From the NCBI RefSeq assembly GCF_030463565.1, contig NC_134656.1:3520501-3584500 (forward strand): a DNA stretch of 64,000 bases, written 5' to 3'. Below the pieces are notes generated by a model. The model had not been told where the DNA came from. It did not search any database and worked only from the letters and a program-made list of their open reading frames with translations. A program made the position numbers and the translations under genes. This document shows positions 48,001 through 59,800 of the stretch, piece by piece. Within the stretch, counting starts at the first letter, position 1, and each line of letters begins with the position of its first letter. This DNA is from Pelecanus crispus (lineage: Eukaryota; Chordata; Aves; Pelecaniformes; Pelecanidae).

Positions 48001-49381
48001 CTGACAACCTTCTCTTGCATGACCAGGATGAACGTGACTGTGCCAGTCAGGTCATGCAAATGCTTGGTCAGTTTTCCAAGTGTTGAGCAGAAACCAGATT
48101 TCAACTGAACAAACAGCCTCTGACAGGACACTTCTGTAAATAAAACAAGGGCTAATTTCATGCTGGGATGATCTGTTCCCACCTACCTCAGCTTGCTTTG
48201 GAACAGGTTTTATCTTTTCCTTCACCAGATAATTTAACATACTACAAGTTATGTCATTTTCTGTTATTTCCTGCTTCTATTTCCTTTAAAAAAAAAAAAA
48301 AAAGTGGACTTATTTTGTCCTTTTCTTTTAAACATATGCTTTTAATATGTATAAATCAATACACTCAGTAGAAAATATGCTTCCTGAAGGAGTTTAAAGA
48401 AGTAGAAAGACCCATCATGAAACATGCACAGAGCATCTATAATAGGATTATATCATGTGAGTCTATTTGAAAACAATTTGTCATCTTGGGACAAAGCTAT
48501 AGCCAGGAAGGAATATTACATGAGAGCTTTCTCTTTGTGTGGTATATTGGCGCTAGCCTGACTGGGTGCCCACAAACTAAGAAACCTTTTAGTTTATTTA
48601 AGTGCCAGATGCCCGATTTAAGGCAAATTGGGCCTGATCCCAAAGCCTATCAGAGATGGTAGGAAGTCATCCTTTGAATTCAGTTGGCTCTGACCCAAAA
48701 TTACAAGCTGGTCTCTTCCAGTGACGTTCATACCACATTTAGTGCACTGACCAAGAGTATTTATGTATTACAAATGCTCTCCTTGCATTCTGGATTTGAG
48801 ATTTAGGCTATGCTTACTAACACTTACCAGAACTCATAAATAAAGACTCCTCGTGTATTTGACCTCAGTTTGCAGTATGAGCTTGTGGCAGTAGTGCTGT
48901 TTTGAAGCTTCCATTTCTGAATTAATATGCTTGAAATGGTGGGTTTTTTTTTTTTTTTTTGCGTTACAAAATCACGTTGCCAGTATCATTTGGTTCTGTG
49001 ATGGGAACTTCAGAACTTCAGAAACTGGGTTGTAAGGTCACAGAGAGACAAAAAACCCGAAATGATTAGATAGAGTATAGGCAGCATGACTAAGGAAATA
49101 CATAATGAAGCTGAGTGATAAATAAGCAGAGAAAAAGAAGATCTGTAGGCAAAACTGGGTAAACAAAATAGGTGATCATTTCCCCAGGCTGACTTTTCAG
49201 TAGCAGATCCTTTTCTCATGTTTTTAAATCCTCACTGTCCTACACGTGATGTTAGGACATGCTTTTCTTCCAGCCACATCAACTTATTTAATGTGGCTAT
49301 AATGTGGCAGTTTTTTAACTGGCTAGACGTTTTTGTCCAGCTTCATTTAAGCTGCCCTCTGGCATCCCAGGAGCCACTGAT

Positions 49382-49420
49382 GCTGCCCTGAAAAATGGTG
49401 CTTCAGTATTTCAGGGCAGC
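49382..49420. repeat. Perfect 12-bp inverted repeat, 15-nt loop
   Basis: gctgccctgaaa (49382-49393) pairs exactly with tttcagggcagc (49409-49420). The GC-rich base of the stem is unlike most chance AT hairpins nearby. The stem is shorter than that of a typical microRNA precursor and I see no extended outer pairing. Confidence 0.85.
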
Positions 49421-52400
49421 TGAAATAGCAGGGGAAGACTACTGTGTGTTTTTATGTGTGCATCTGGAGTCTGATGAAGAGAATGAACAGAGCTGGTAAA
49501 GGATGCTCACAATTAAATCCAGGCCACATAATAAAATCAGGTGAAGAATAGACCTTTGCCCTGAAGCTTTAATTCTTACTGGCAAAGAAAAGAGCGCATT
49601 AATGGAATTTCATGTACTGCTACCTTGACTCACTTCTCCACTAACAAATACACTTGTGTATTTGTGCACAGCAGAGTTAAGATTCTGGCAAAAGTAACTG
49701 AAAATACCTGTTCCCCTTCTGCATAAATTCTAACTTCGGAAGCCCTGGCTTTACATCTGAGCTCACTGAGGATGGCTTCAGCTGGTTGTTACAGCAGTAT
49801 CTGTGTCTCAAAGAAACTCTAGCAAAACTGAGAGAACAGAGAGATAGGCAAGGTCCCATCAAAATTAATTTTTCAAAGAGTGAGAGCTGGGAGGGAGGCA
49901 GACTCCTCTGTTTCACTGTGGATGCAAAACAAAGCTGCGCAGGTTTTCTTGCCATCAGTCCGTTAGACAGTATATTACTGTCTGTCTTCAATGTCACCGT
50001 CATCCAGGGGTGCTGGTTGCAGGTTGGGGTGCTTCTAGGGACATAATAGTAGACACTGGGATATGCTTGCTAACCAGTACTTGACCATGATGTCGGAAGT
50101 TAATGTATTACTGTTCTTGACTGCAGAGCACACATCATCTCATCAGCCACCTTCCTGGAGCTTGCTCATCCAAACCCCTCGATTAGCAAATGCTCATTGA
50201 ATTATTCCACCGCTGGTCCTTCTGCTGCCAATAGTTTCTGCATCAGTTTGTGGATGGGATATATTTGTGTTAATGCTATCGCTTCTTCTGTTTGTGCTTC
50301 TGCTTATGCCAAGGTATCTTTCTGTCTGGTGAAAGACACCACAGTACAGCTGAAAAATAAGTACTGAGAATAGTAATCACTTCAGCACAGGAATATGAAG
50401 TTCTGCTAATCCAAATAAGGATACAACACCCAAACAGTCAGATTAACACCGCTCCACTGCATATGGTATTTAGCTGAAAATTATTCAGACGTATTCTCTA
50501 TCCAAAGGTGTAGACTCTGACGTAATTCCTTTACTTTGATAGAAGGCTGTTGACATTGGCTCCTCCTGATTTTAAAATGCTGCCAGGGAGGTAGGATTTG
50601 CATAGATCTAAGCTAGACTTCTGCCCTGCTTCATATAGTGCAGTCAGGTGTAATTTTAGCTGTTTGGGGTCTACGGGGGGTGGGCAGAAAGTCTGTGTCT
50701 GGTGACTGCCACTAGAAATGCCTACTGTAGCACAGAAGGGGTTTTTTTCCACTACAAATTGCCTCAGTTCCACTTTCCTAAGCTACAGAATTAGCTAGTG
50801 TGCTAAATGAAAAAAGGAGTTGAAAAGGAGTCATGTAGAATAATTGAACAGGAAGAAAGGAAATATGCATGTAGCAGACCTGAAAAAGAGACAGAGAGCT
50901 AATTAAATGCAGTACAATTAATTTCACACAATGTCCTTCACATACAGCATCATCAAATGTTTTGCTGAATGAGTGCACCTAGAATCAGCTGCGCTTTCAG
51001 TAACTTTTTACATCTCTCTTGCTCTGGCTTATTCTTGTCAAGCTGATGCAGAGAGCTGTTGCGAGGCGAAAACATCACAGCTCACCAGTCCTTTCTGAGA
51101 TCAAGGTGAAATTTCACCAGCTCAAGCAAAGCATGTAAAGTGGGCAGCACAAAGAGACGGAAGCTCTGGTGTGGGCAAAAGTCGGAAAGCCGATCCACCA
51201 CATGCATTTGCAAGAATCCATGCGTATTTTTTGAAGTATGCATGTAAACCTTACTACGATCTCACAAAATGCGTGCCTGTATGCCTATACAACATGGGGC
51301 ATGTTCCAGTGCGCGCACGAATGGAGGTGTCTGACAGTCTTTTTGGAACTTAGTGCCATAGGTAGGAGGGATTTCTGTGTTCCCTTTTCCAAATGTAGTC
51401 CTTCCATTGTTGCATTTTGGCTCTGCTAAGCCAAGGAGTAGATCTGAGGGCTGGCTGTAGGCCCCTTAATCATTTCTTGCTTTCAGATGACAGCAGCACA
51501 CTCCCTATACCTGTCTCCAAGACTGCTACTTAGAATGTGCAGCAAATTGAAGAATAATGAAAATAGCATAAATTTCATTATTGTTGGAGAAAAATATTAC
51601 AAGTGGAGCAAACTGAGTCACTGGAGAATGATGGGACTGAAAGGAAGAAATGAAGGATGTGAGCATTCTTTTAGGATACTGGTATCTCTGCACCAGTGGT
51701 TTTGTGCGAAAAGCAGAACGCAGGAGTGATATTGCTTCCTGTTCTGGCTCTAATCTTCACCAGACTGCCTGATTTTCTTCTAAGAAAATGTGCAGCCATA
51801 CTTTTCTGTGCTTGTAGCATGAATTGCAGACACTCCTGGGAGCCACTGTGCAACCAAGTGCCTGACCAACACATGCAACTGGACACATGACTCAAGCACA
51901 TGTGGAGCTGGTTCCTCTGCTCTCAAGCCTTCCATGTCGCAGCCTGCTACATCTCCTGTCCTTTAGATATATGGTGAGTGATGCCCATCTCAGAGATGCA
52001 GATGATGTAGGCAGAAGTCTTCCCTTTGCCTTTGGATAAGTTTTCAGCAACCAATTCCTTTGAGTCTCACAAATGAAGGCAGACTTCTTGGCCATGGGAG
52101 AAGACTCCCTTGTTGGCATTATCCAACAGTTAACCGCCCATCTGCAGGAATAAATTAGAATAACAAGGTAGAGCGAGCCATTTTGTTCATTCCCCATCTT
52201 AGCAGGATGTCCTTCAGAAGGGAGATGCGCTCTGTTGTGTTTCTATTCCTACCCTAATTTCTCCTTTATTGTCTATAATGGGACTAATCAAATCATAAGA
52301 TGCTTTGGACATCAGTGCTAACCTCCTGGATCAACCTCTTTATGTGGGATATAGTGAGGGTAAGTAGAGCTTTAGCTGCTTACATTATAGCCTGTGACTT

Positions 52401-52625
52401 AGGAAGGCATCCCTTTGCTCTTCAGCGAGCTTGAGGTTGCTACGTTACATAGTTTTCATGACGGAAAAAAAAGCACAATTATTATAAGGCACTGTTATCT
52501 CCTGTCACATTCAATAAAATCAGTTTGGCTTTCTGAAGGTCCTATGAGGAAGGCAACAGGATGAAAATTCATGAGTGCAGACTAAGAGACGTTGGTGAAT
52601 AATGAGTAAGCTGGGGTTAGGGGAC

Positions 52626-53218
52626 TGTTGTGGTTTAACCCCAGCTAGCAACTCAGCACTACACACCCGCTTGCTCACTCCCCCCTGGTGGGACAGGGGA
52701 GAGAATCAGAAGAGTAAAAGTGAGAAAACCCGTGCGTTGAGATAAAGGCAGTTTAATAAGTAAAGCAAAAGCCACGCGCACAAGCAAAGCAAAACAAGGA
52801 ATTCATTCACTGCTTCCCATGGGCAGGCAGGTGCTCAGCCATCCCCAGGAAAGCAGGGCTCCATCACACGTAATGGTTACTCAGGAAGACAAACGCCATC
52901 GCTCTGGACATCCCCCCCTTCCCCCTTCTTCCCCCAGCTTCCCATGCCGAGCGTGACGCCATACGGTGTGGAACGTCCCTTGGGTCAGCTGGGGTCAGCT
53001 GTCGTGGCTGTGTCCCCTCCCAGCTCCTTGTGCCCCCCAGCCTGCTCGCTGGTGGGGTGGGTGAGCAGCAGCAAAGGCCTTGGCTCTGGGTGAGCCCTGC
53101 TCGGCAGTGAGGAAAACATCCCTGTGTCATCAACACTGCTTCCAGCACAAATCCAGAACATAGCCTTATATTAGCTTCTATGAAGAAAATGAACTCTATC
53201 CCAGTCAAAACCAGCACA
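52626..53218 (-). mobile_element. Solo LTR of an avian endogenous retrovirus (probably ERVL-like)
   Basis: A roughly 590-bp unit begins TGTTGTGGTTTAACCCCAGC and ends CCAGCACA, so it has TG...CA termini. It belongs to a family I recognise as interspersed in neoavian genomes. Element orientation is minus. The sense strand shows ATTAAA (plus 52752-52757) as a likely poly(A) signal downstream of the transcribed part. The position where family members carry a TATA box is altered here. No gag, pol or env sequence and no second LTR lies nearby, so this is a solo LTR left by recombination. I could not confirm a clean target-site duplication. The 127-codon minus frame at 52864-53247 is only LTR sequence. 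Confidence 0.88.
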
Positions 53219-55076
53219 CAGACCTTGCTGTGTGATTTGCCAAGCATTTAAAAATGTCGACCCTACGTGTAATGAATGCAAGTTTTATTAATGAGCTTTA
53301 CACTGCAGCAAGTTGGGTTATAACAACAATGCAGCTCTGTCTGATGATGGATGTTGACTTCGATCACGAGGCCACGGTGGCTCCTTGGAGAGAAGAAGTG
53401 GCTCTCATGAAGAGGGAAACCTTTTGAAAGGCTTCATAGCATAAGATCTCTCATGGATTCATATGTGAGCGAGGATGAGTGGGCAGCATCCTCAGAGGCA
53501 AGCATCCCTGAACAAACACTAAGTAAAAAAGAGCTTCTGACAAGGCCATTGGACGGATAGAAAGGGCCTCCTTTCCTTGACTTGAGACTTCTTCACTGAG
53601 GTGAGAGCTCTGTTTTTGGCCAAGGAAAGCCACTGGCTTCCTTCTGTTGTTGCTATTAGCAGGATCTCCACAGCTAATATTAATACTTTCATAAGGAGGA
53701 GCAACTCACGATGTTGTTGCTGCTGTCACACCCATAAGTACTGATGTCCTTCGTGTCCTAAAGTTAGGAGAAATTAAAACGGTGACTTCATTTCTCCTGA
53801 CATCAGAGGATTTGAGTCCATCATTTTAAGTACTGAGAAACCAAACCCTTTGACACCACTGTGGTCAGTTGACCGTGTTTGCTGATGTTACCCAGCTGTT
53901 TGTTATCAAGCTTTACCCTGTTTGTGAGAAGACTCCCTGGGAAAGGGGTGAACGGTTGTTGCATTTCAGTGTGCAGCCTGTCTTGGGAGCAGCTTAGAAA
54001 TACAGCATAACCAGAGAGCCAGCGGTGATGTGTTTCCCAAAGCTGCAGGGCTGAAGAGGAGCTGATACTCTTGGTGTTTGATCTGTACATGGAAAATTAA
54101 ACCCAGACTGCTTCTACCTGGGTCTGCAGGGTTCAGATCTCGTGGGGTTTTTTTTGAAGTGCCAGCGACAAAAAGCAAATTGCTTTTCTGTAAAAGCTTT
54201 CTTGTCTCAGAAAAAGCTTTATCCTACAAAGCATTGGCAGCTCTCCACCCTTACTGACTTCAGGGTGCAGGGGGAAACTTGCTTAGTATCTTGCAGAGCA
54301 AAGCTCATCAGGGAATTTTAAAACATTAAGGTGCCCGTGATTCATAGATGCTGCAGCAGTAATTTAATACACATTTATTTTGCATGGGGATTTTGTAAAT
54401 GTAGCTGAATAATAACATTGTTTGCTCATCTTGCTCTTTCTGTTACGAGCTGTTTAGGATCTTTGATACAGATTCCCAGGAATAAGTATGTTTAAATTCA
54501 AACTTGACCCTGGGAGGGGAAGAACTGCTCTTGTGTCAAGCCTGTCTGATGATGAAGTGGCAGGACCTGCCTTTCTGACATAGATATTTTCACTTAGATC
54601 CTTTCTAGGATGTGATAGAAAATGAAATTTTGAAGCCAAATGACCCATCTTAATAGGCTAGTCCTTGTCTTTGCTTTGCTAAGCATCAAACTGAAACAGC
54701 TTATGTCTTTCTGAGACACTTTGTTAGCGTCTTACAGGAAAATGGGACCAAAAGCCTGCAATCAGCCTTTCTGCAGCATTGTTCCAAGCAGCGTGGGCAG
54801 CGGAGTGGTTGATGCGTGGTCCCACAAAGTGTGCAAGCAGAGGGACTGGGGCCACGTTACCCCATTAGCTGACGAAGACCTCGGCGCAGTCCCGGTTTAA
54901 GCAAGAGGGCTGTGACACTGCGGGGGCAAGGCTGCTTTAGCTCACTTGCCCTGTGTCAGCACCCAACAGTTGCCACAAAGGAGTGGGGAGAACTGAGGAA
55001 CTTCTCCAAAGCAGCTAGGCACCTGTGAGTAGGACTTTTTTTTTTTTTTTTAATTGGTCTCCACCTGTCAGACTTG

Positions 55077-55772
55077 TCAGTGGTGAAACTGGATGTTTGC
55101 AAAGAGAAAAAAAAAACCTTCCCCCTCGTCCACCCCCACACCTCCTCCCTTCCCACTGGCCTGTCTCCAGGCTCCAATGTGACATCTGAGCAAGTTTATT
55201 TCAGCATCCGCTGTCAGCAGGAGTGGAGGAGTTTGTGAGAAGAGGCATCCCACGGCTCTGGTTCTTAGCGGATATTTTGTGTCTGATCTGTGTTTGAGAA
55301 TCATTTCCTTTGGATGCTGTTGAGAATCTGTTGTGATCCATGCCCTAGCCTTTAGGCTCAGGTAGCTCCTCAGATGCGCTGGTGCTTTAACAACAGCTTT
55401 GCAATTGTGCACAGCTGGGCTGAGATGATCGGGATGATCTCTCCATCTGCAGAGAGTCCCAGGTGCCACGACATTGGTCTGTGAGGGACAGTCATCAGCT
55501 AGAAAAGAGAACCAACCATGGTGCTTACCACAATAACGAATACCCACTGCGTGTGTATATAGTTTTTGCTTTTTATCCATTTCGTCCAATGACACGATAA
55601 TGACTTCAGCTAGGGGCAACAAGGGGAAATGGGAAATCTGATGTAATAACTGAAGCTCTTCCCAGCAGTGAAGACCATGAGGCAGCAGCTGTGGCACACA
55701 GAGCTTTTCTCCTCTCCTCGGTACTCCAGAAGCAAGTGTATGCTCATCTCTACTGGTGAGTAGGGTTACCAA
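55077..55772 (-). CDS. Unrecognised 231-codon open reading frame, doubtful
   Basis: This is the longest uninterrupted ATG-to-stop frame outside the CpG islands. The product begins MVTLLTSRDEHTLASGVPRR and has no signal peptide, membrane helix or repeat that I can see, and no motif of a family I know. The last quarter is Gly-rich and then Phe-rich, reflecting a simple poly-A/C-rich stretch on the plus strand near 55108-55145, which argues against real coding there. No CpG-island promoter or obvious neighbouring exon supports it. It could be a chance frame, a fragment of an old element, or a single-exon gene. Confidence 0.12.
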   Translation of the reverse strand: MVTLLTSRDEHTLASGVPRRGEKLCVPQLLPHGLHCWEELQLLHQISHFPLLPLAEVIIVSLDEMDKKQKLYTHAVGIRYCGKHHGWFSFLADDCPSQTNVVAPGTLCRWRDHPDHLSPAVHNCKAVVKAPAHLRSYLSLKARAWITTDSQQHPKEMILKHRSDTKYPLRTRAVGCLFSQTPPLLLTADAEINLLRCHIGAWRQASGKGGGVGVDEGEGFFFLFANIQFHH

Positions 55773-56226
55773 GCAATGGTTTCAGGACAGAGGTCAGAAA
55801 GTAAAGAGGATTCTCTCTTCCCTGTCCGTTTTCCTTCATTTAAAGGAATATGCATTTAAATAAAGGCTCCTAGAGCTAAACGGAGCTATTCAGCCCAAGA
55901 AGAAAAAGAAGATACTGAGATGGATCCATAGAGATGAATAAGGCAAAGGACTTGTTTTCTGAAGACACCCAGCAACTGGTAACACCCAGCATTTATTGCC
56001 TCCAGCCTTCTCTCAGAGACCCATCTTGAGAGCTCCAAGGGTTTGAATGTGGCCCCTGCAGCAATGCTGCATTTCTGGAGGAGGTTGAAGATGATACCGT
56101 GTGAACTTCAGTGAGTTCAGCACTGCATCCTGCAGCAGCTGTGTTAACAATCTTTTCTTTTCACTGCAGGTCTCTCTCTGGTGGAAGGATATAGCAGATA
56201 AGTGGGAAACTTTTCATGGCAGGGTA

Positions 56227-56251
56227 AAATCAAATCAAATCAAATCAAATC
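56227..56251. repeat. (AAATC)5 microsatellite
   Basis: Five perfect AAATC units on the plus strand. A simple pentanucleotide repeat, useful only as a potential length marker. Confidence 0.9.
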
Positions 56252-56805
56252 ACAGGAGGACACAGGAAAAGAAGACCTGAGCTTCCCTCTCGCTGAGGGA
56301 TCATATCTTCAAGGTCCTGCAGGCTTGGAGGCTTGCTCACGTTCCTGGAAATTTCTTCTTGTACTTTCTGGACCACAAAAGCATGGAGGAGAGGTGGCTG
56401 TGGTTGGACTGCAGCTTACGTACAAGGGGACCACCTGGCAGGAGCTGTGTGCGAGTATTTGGAAACTTAAGCTGGGACTGCTCAAACAGGAGGGGCCCTG
56501 GCACAAGCCCTGCTTCTTCTCATGGGAAGGGGCAAATGGAAAACACGCGTGAGTGAGGATTTTGCCAGCTGAGCGTCAGGGATAATTAGGAGAGAAAGGA
56601 AACAATTCTATTCTGCCGACAGTAGAGAACAGAGGCAGAGGAGTGAACAGCCCAGCCACAGCCAAAGTCCAAAGTCCACCCTGCAGATGACTTCCCCACT
56701 CATATCTCTTCCATTACTGGAGCTATAATGTAGGAGAGACTTAGGTGGTGAAACCAAAGTGAAAGAGTACCACAGCTTTGAGTTATGGGGAAAGTGATAT
56801 TGTCT

Positions 56806-56831
56806 AAAAAAAAAAAAAGGGGGGGGGGGGG
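56806..56831. repeat. A13-G13 compound homopolymer
   Basis: Thirteen adenines directly followed by thirteen guanines on the plus strand: a pure purine tract with a sharp composition switch. Purine/pyrimidine tracts like this can adopt triplex or quadruplex structures and are hard to sequence accurately. Confidence 0.88.
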
Positions 56832-59800
56832 AAATGAAAGAAATTCCCCTTTTATGCAGTTGTCACCTGAGAGATGTCTGCTTCCACAAGTGCCTGAACT
56901 AGTGAGACAGAATGTATCAGTCCAGCTTTGTGCCAACAGACAACTGAGATGACAACATTATTAGTGTTCTCAGGTCAAAGCTGTCATGTTGAATTAACAG
57001 TTCATAAGGCACAAGAAGTACTGTTCCCCCATGTGAATCAGAACTGCGATACCACCTGCACAAATAATTGTGTTAGTTTTGAATCAACAATGAAACAAAG
57101 GATAAACAATTATCTACTTAAGTTCTTTATCCTTTTTGGTAACATCATTGTGCAGAGTAATTGAATTACCTTTGTCTTCCCATTTGTCGTGGAGTTTATA
57201 AGACACCCTTTCTTCCTTTCCCCCCTCCCCATGCAGTTGTGCGCATGGACACTCTTCGCAAATAGGCTAATGTGCCTCTGTCTCTGCATCCAAAGATGGG
57301 AACATTGGTTCAAGATGTCTTGGTCCCCAGCTACCTGCTTCCTGGGGATGTCAAACTGCAAACTCCTGGTGCGGTTTAAGAGGGATGGTGAGCTGCCAGG
57401 CAGTGGGATGGGAGCAGAGAGGAGAAAATACAAGGTTCCTGGACCAGGATCCTAGATCACCTCTTGAAGTTTGATGGGACTGAGATACAGAGCTAGGCTC
57501 TGGCTCTTCTAGTTATTTTCCATCACTCGGGCTCCATATAGACAGGGCTGGCCCTCCTGCTTGGCATCACACCTCCCCACCGTCAGACGGCATTAAGTGA
57601 GCAAGCGGGGATGGCCCAGGGATGCCGCGGGGGATGTGAGCTGGTGCTGCCCTCAGCCATGGACGTTCAGCGCAGGCAATACCAGCTCACGGTCTCCAGT
57701 GGCTCAGCCTTGCGTACACTGGCCAAAAACCTGGCTGTTTGCAGCTTAGCCCCCTTTTCTGCAAAGAAGCTGGTGGTAAATGTAATGTTTGCAAGGTTGG
57801 CCCTTGAGGAGATGTGAGTTTATCGACAGTGCAGAAACTTTTGGCACAGTACTTCTGGACTGCTCACATACAGGGGAGTGAACATTAACTTTCAGCTTCT
57901 CTTTTGCATATCAGAAATCTCTGATGCGTCTTCCCCTGCTTTCTATGACCGCTATATTCTCTATTACTATTGCTTTTGAGGAGGAGGTTGTGATACTTCT
58001 GAAACGAAGTGGGGTTTGCCAAAGTCAGCTCTTAGGTGGGAAATCAGGATTAGAGGCTGTTGGAGATGTTAGAGAAGGAAAACTTTTCATTTGAAAAGTG
58101 AGGTCCTTTTTCAAAATAATGCTTGAAACAGGAGTGCTGTCCTTCAGATGAGCTGCAAAAGTGAGATCCACGGGTGGCTGCTCATGACCCCCATGATGGG
58201 GCTAGAGTATCTGTCTGTGATAGCTCAGTCTCTTCACCTAATCCTGGTTGTGGAAGCTTGGTTTTGCCTGTCTCGGATTTGCTTTCTATGTGTCTATGGA
58301 AATTTCATGCATTAACTCTCAGTACGTAGCATTGCTCCCACCGTAGTTCATGATTTATTTGAGATGAAATCCACTTTTCTGCGTCACAGTTTTTCTGGGT
58401 ACATCTGGTTATGATGAGTTCTCAGTGTTTGACTTTTGAAACATTACATTTTCTAGTAGCACAGAACAGTTTAAGGGAAAATAAGGACTTCTAGCTCTGA
58501 ATATTTATGGTTAGAGTTGAATTGTATTTTACATTGCAATTCATTATTGCTGGTATAATAGTAGATAGAAGATAACATTCAATTTAATTGAAATATTTTC
58601 TCTTTTGTGCCTTGACCAGTGAACAAATTTATCTGGATTCTGTATACTGTAAGTCTCAGTATTTAAATCTTATTAAAGTTATAGTCTTATTAAAGAAAAC
58701 AAAGCTAGGAATAAATCTCTCCACAGTGCCAGTAAGCCAGAAATATTTCTGCTCGCAAACAGTAAAAACGTAGAATTGACTTAAGCCATTTTATAGAGCA
58801 GATACTTTGATATGAACAGAAACACAAATTATTCTCAATTTAAACATTCATGGGGTGTAACCACAGCTGCTCAAGTGAAACTTCTACTTGTTAATCCTAA
58901 ATAAAGGGAGCTGGTTGGAAATATGTGAATATTTGCAGTGGAGATGAAATAAATCAGACCAAACACACACAGTCATTATAGGGGTCTGGGGCTGAGCATT
59001 TTTTTTTTCCAAATTTAACGTTTGGAGAATAGGGCTGACTGTGAAAATATCTTTGATTAAAAGATGGATATGGGAAGGGGGGTGCTGGTAAAGATGCAGC
59101 TTGACATGCTCTGGAGCTGTATTTGGCAGCAGATAATTCTGCAAACCTCCCCACATTTGAATGTTTAACTCCTTCCTTGCTATCGCCCTTCTCTCTTTCT
59201 CCTGTCAGCCAGGAGTGTCCCATCCCTCAGCCTCTGCAGCATCAGCTCAGATCCTTTTTCTCCCCTTCTGCTCTCTTCTCCCACTGACTTTCCAAGTGTC
59301 TTAGCAGCTCTCCCTGCAGTTGGGTATGTACAGATTAGAAACTAAAGACAGGAGATGCTTTTAAGTGGACCAAGGAGCTACTACCAAACTGAATAGAAGT
59401 GAATTTCATCTGAGCAGAAGGGAAAATGTCCTCAGTTGCACTTTGGAATAATTGCTCTAAAAGACAGTTGAGAACAGTTAAAAAATACAGAACCCTGGCC
59501 AAAAAGAGACAGCAGTTGTGGGAACAGGCATTTGCCGGGAGACGTCAGCAAACTTAACTCTTTGCTTCTCTGTTTTACTCTGGTGCTCGGTGAGGGGATG
59601 CTTTACTGTGCAGGTTAGTGGGGTTGTACCCATGCCCGCCCTTCATCCTGCTGCATCGGGCGCGTTGTCTGACCAGCCCTCTTTCCCCTCTTCTTCATTT
59701 TGATCGTGGTCCTATTCTGTGTTTCTCTGTCTGTGCACAATTAAACAGCTTCCCGAGAAACTCCATTTTGTGCCTTACAAGAAGTAGGCTCCATTTCAAA

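Larger units (their letters stand above)
31169..52625. other. Non-coding interval upstream of MRGBP (second part)
   Basis: About 21 kb without a supported exon, RNA gene or recognised transposable element. It contains a G10 run (31624-31633), a 16-bp AT palindrome at 35155, a 15-bp perfect hairpin at 36544-36578, a duplicated 25-bp unit beside TG repeats (41495-41590), T-rich tracts near 45007-45036 and 48944-48961, and a 12-bp hairpin at 49382-49420. Confidence 0.5.

Noticed and set aside
52864..53247. 127-codon minus-strand frame
   Set aside because: It lies almost wholly inside the solo LTR, which is not protein coding.
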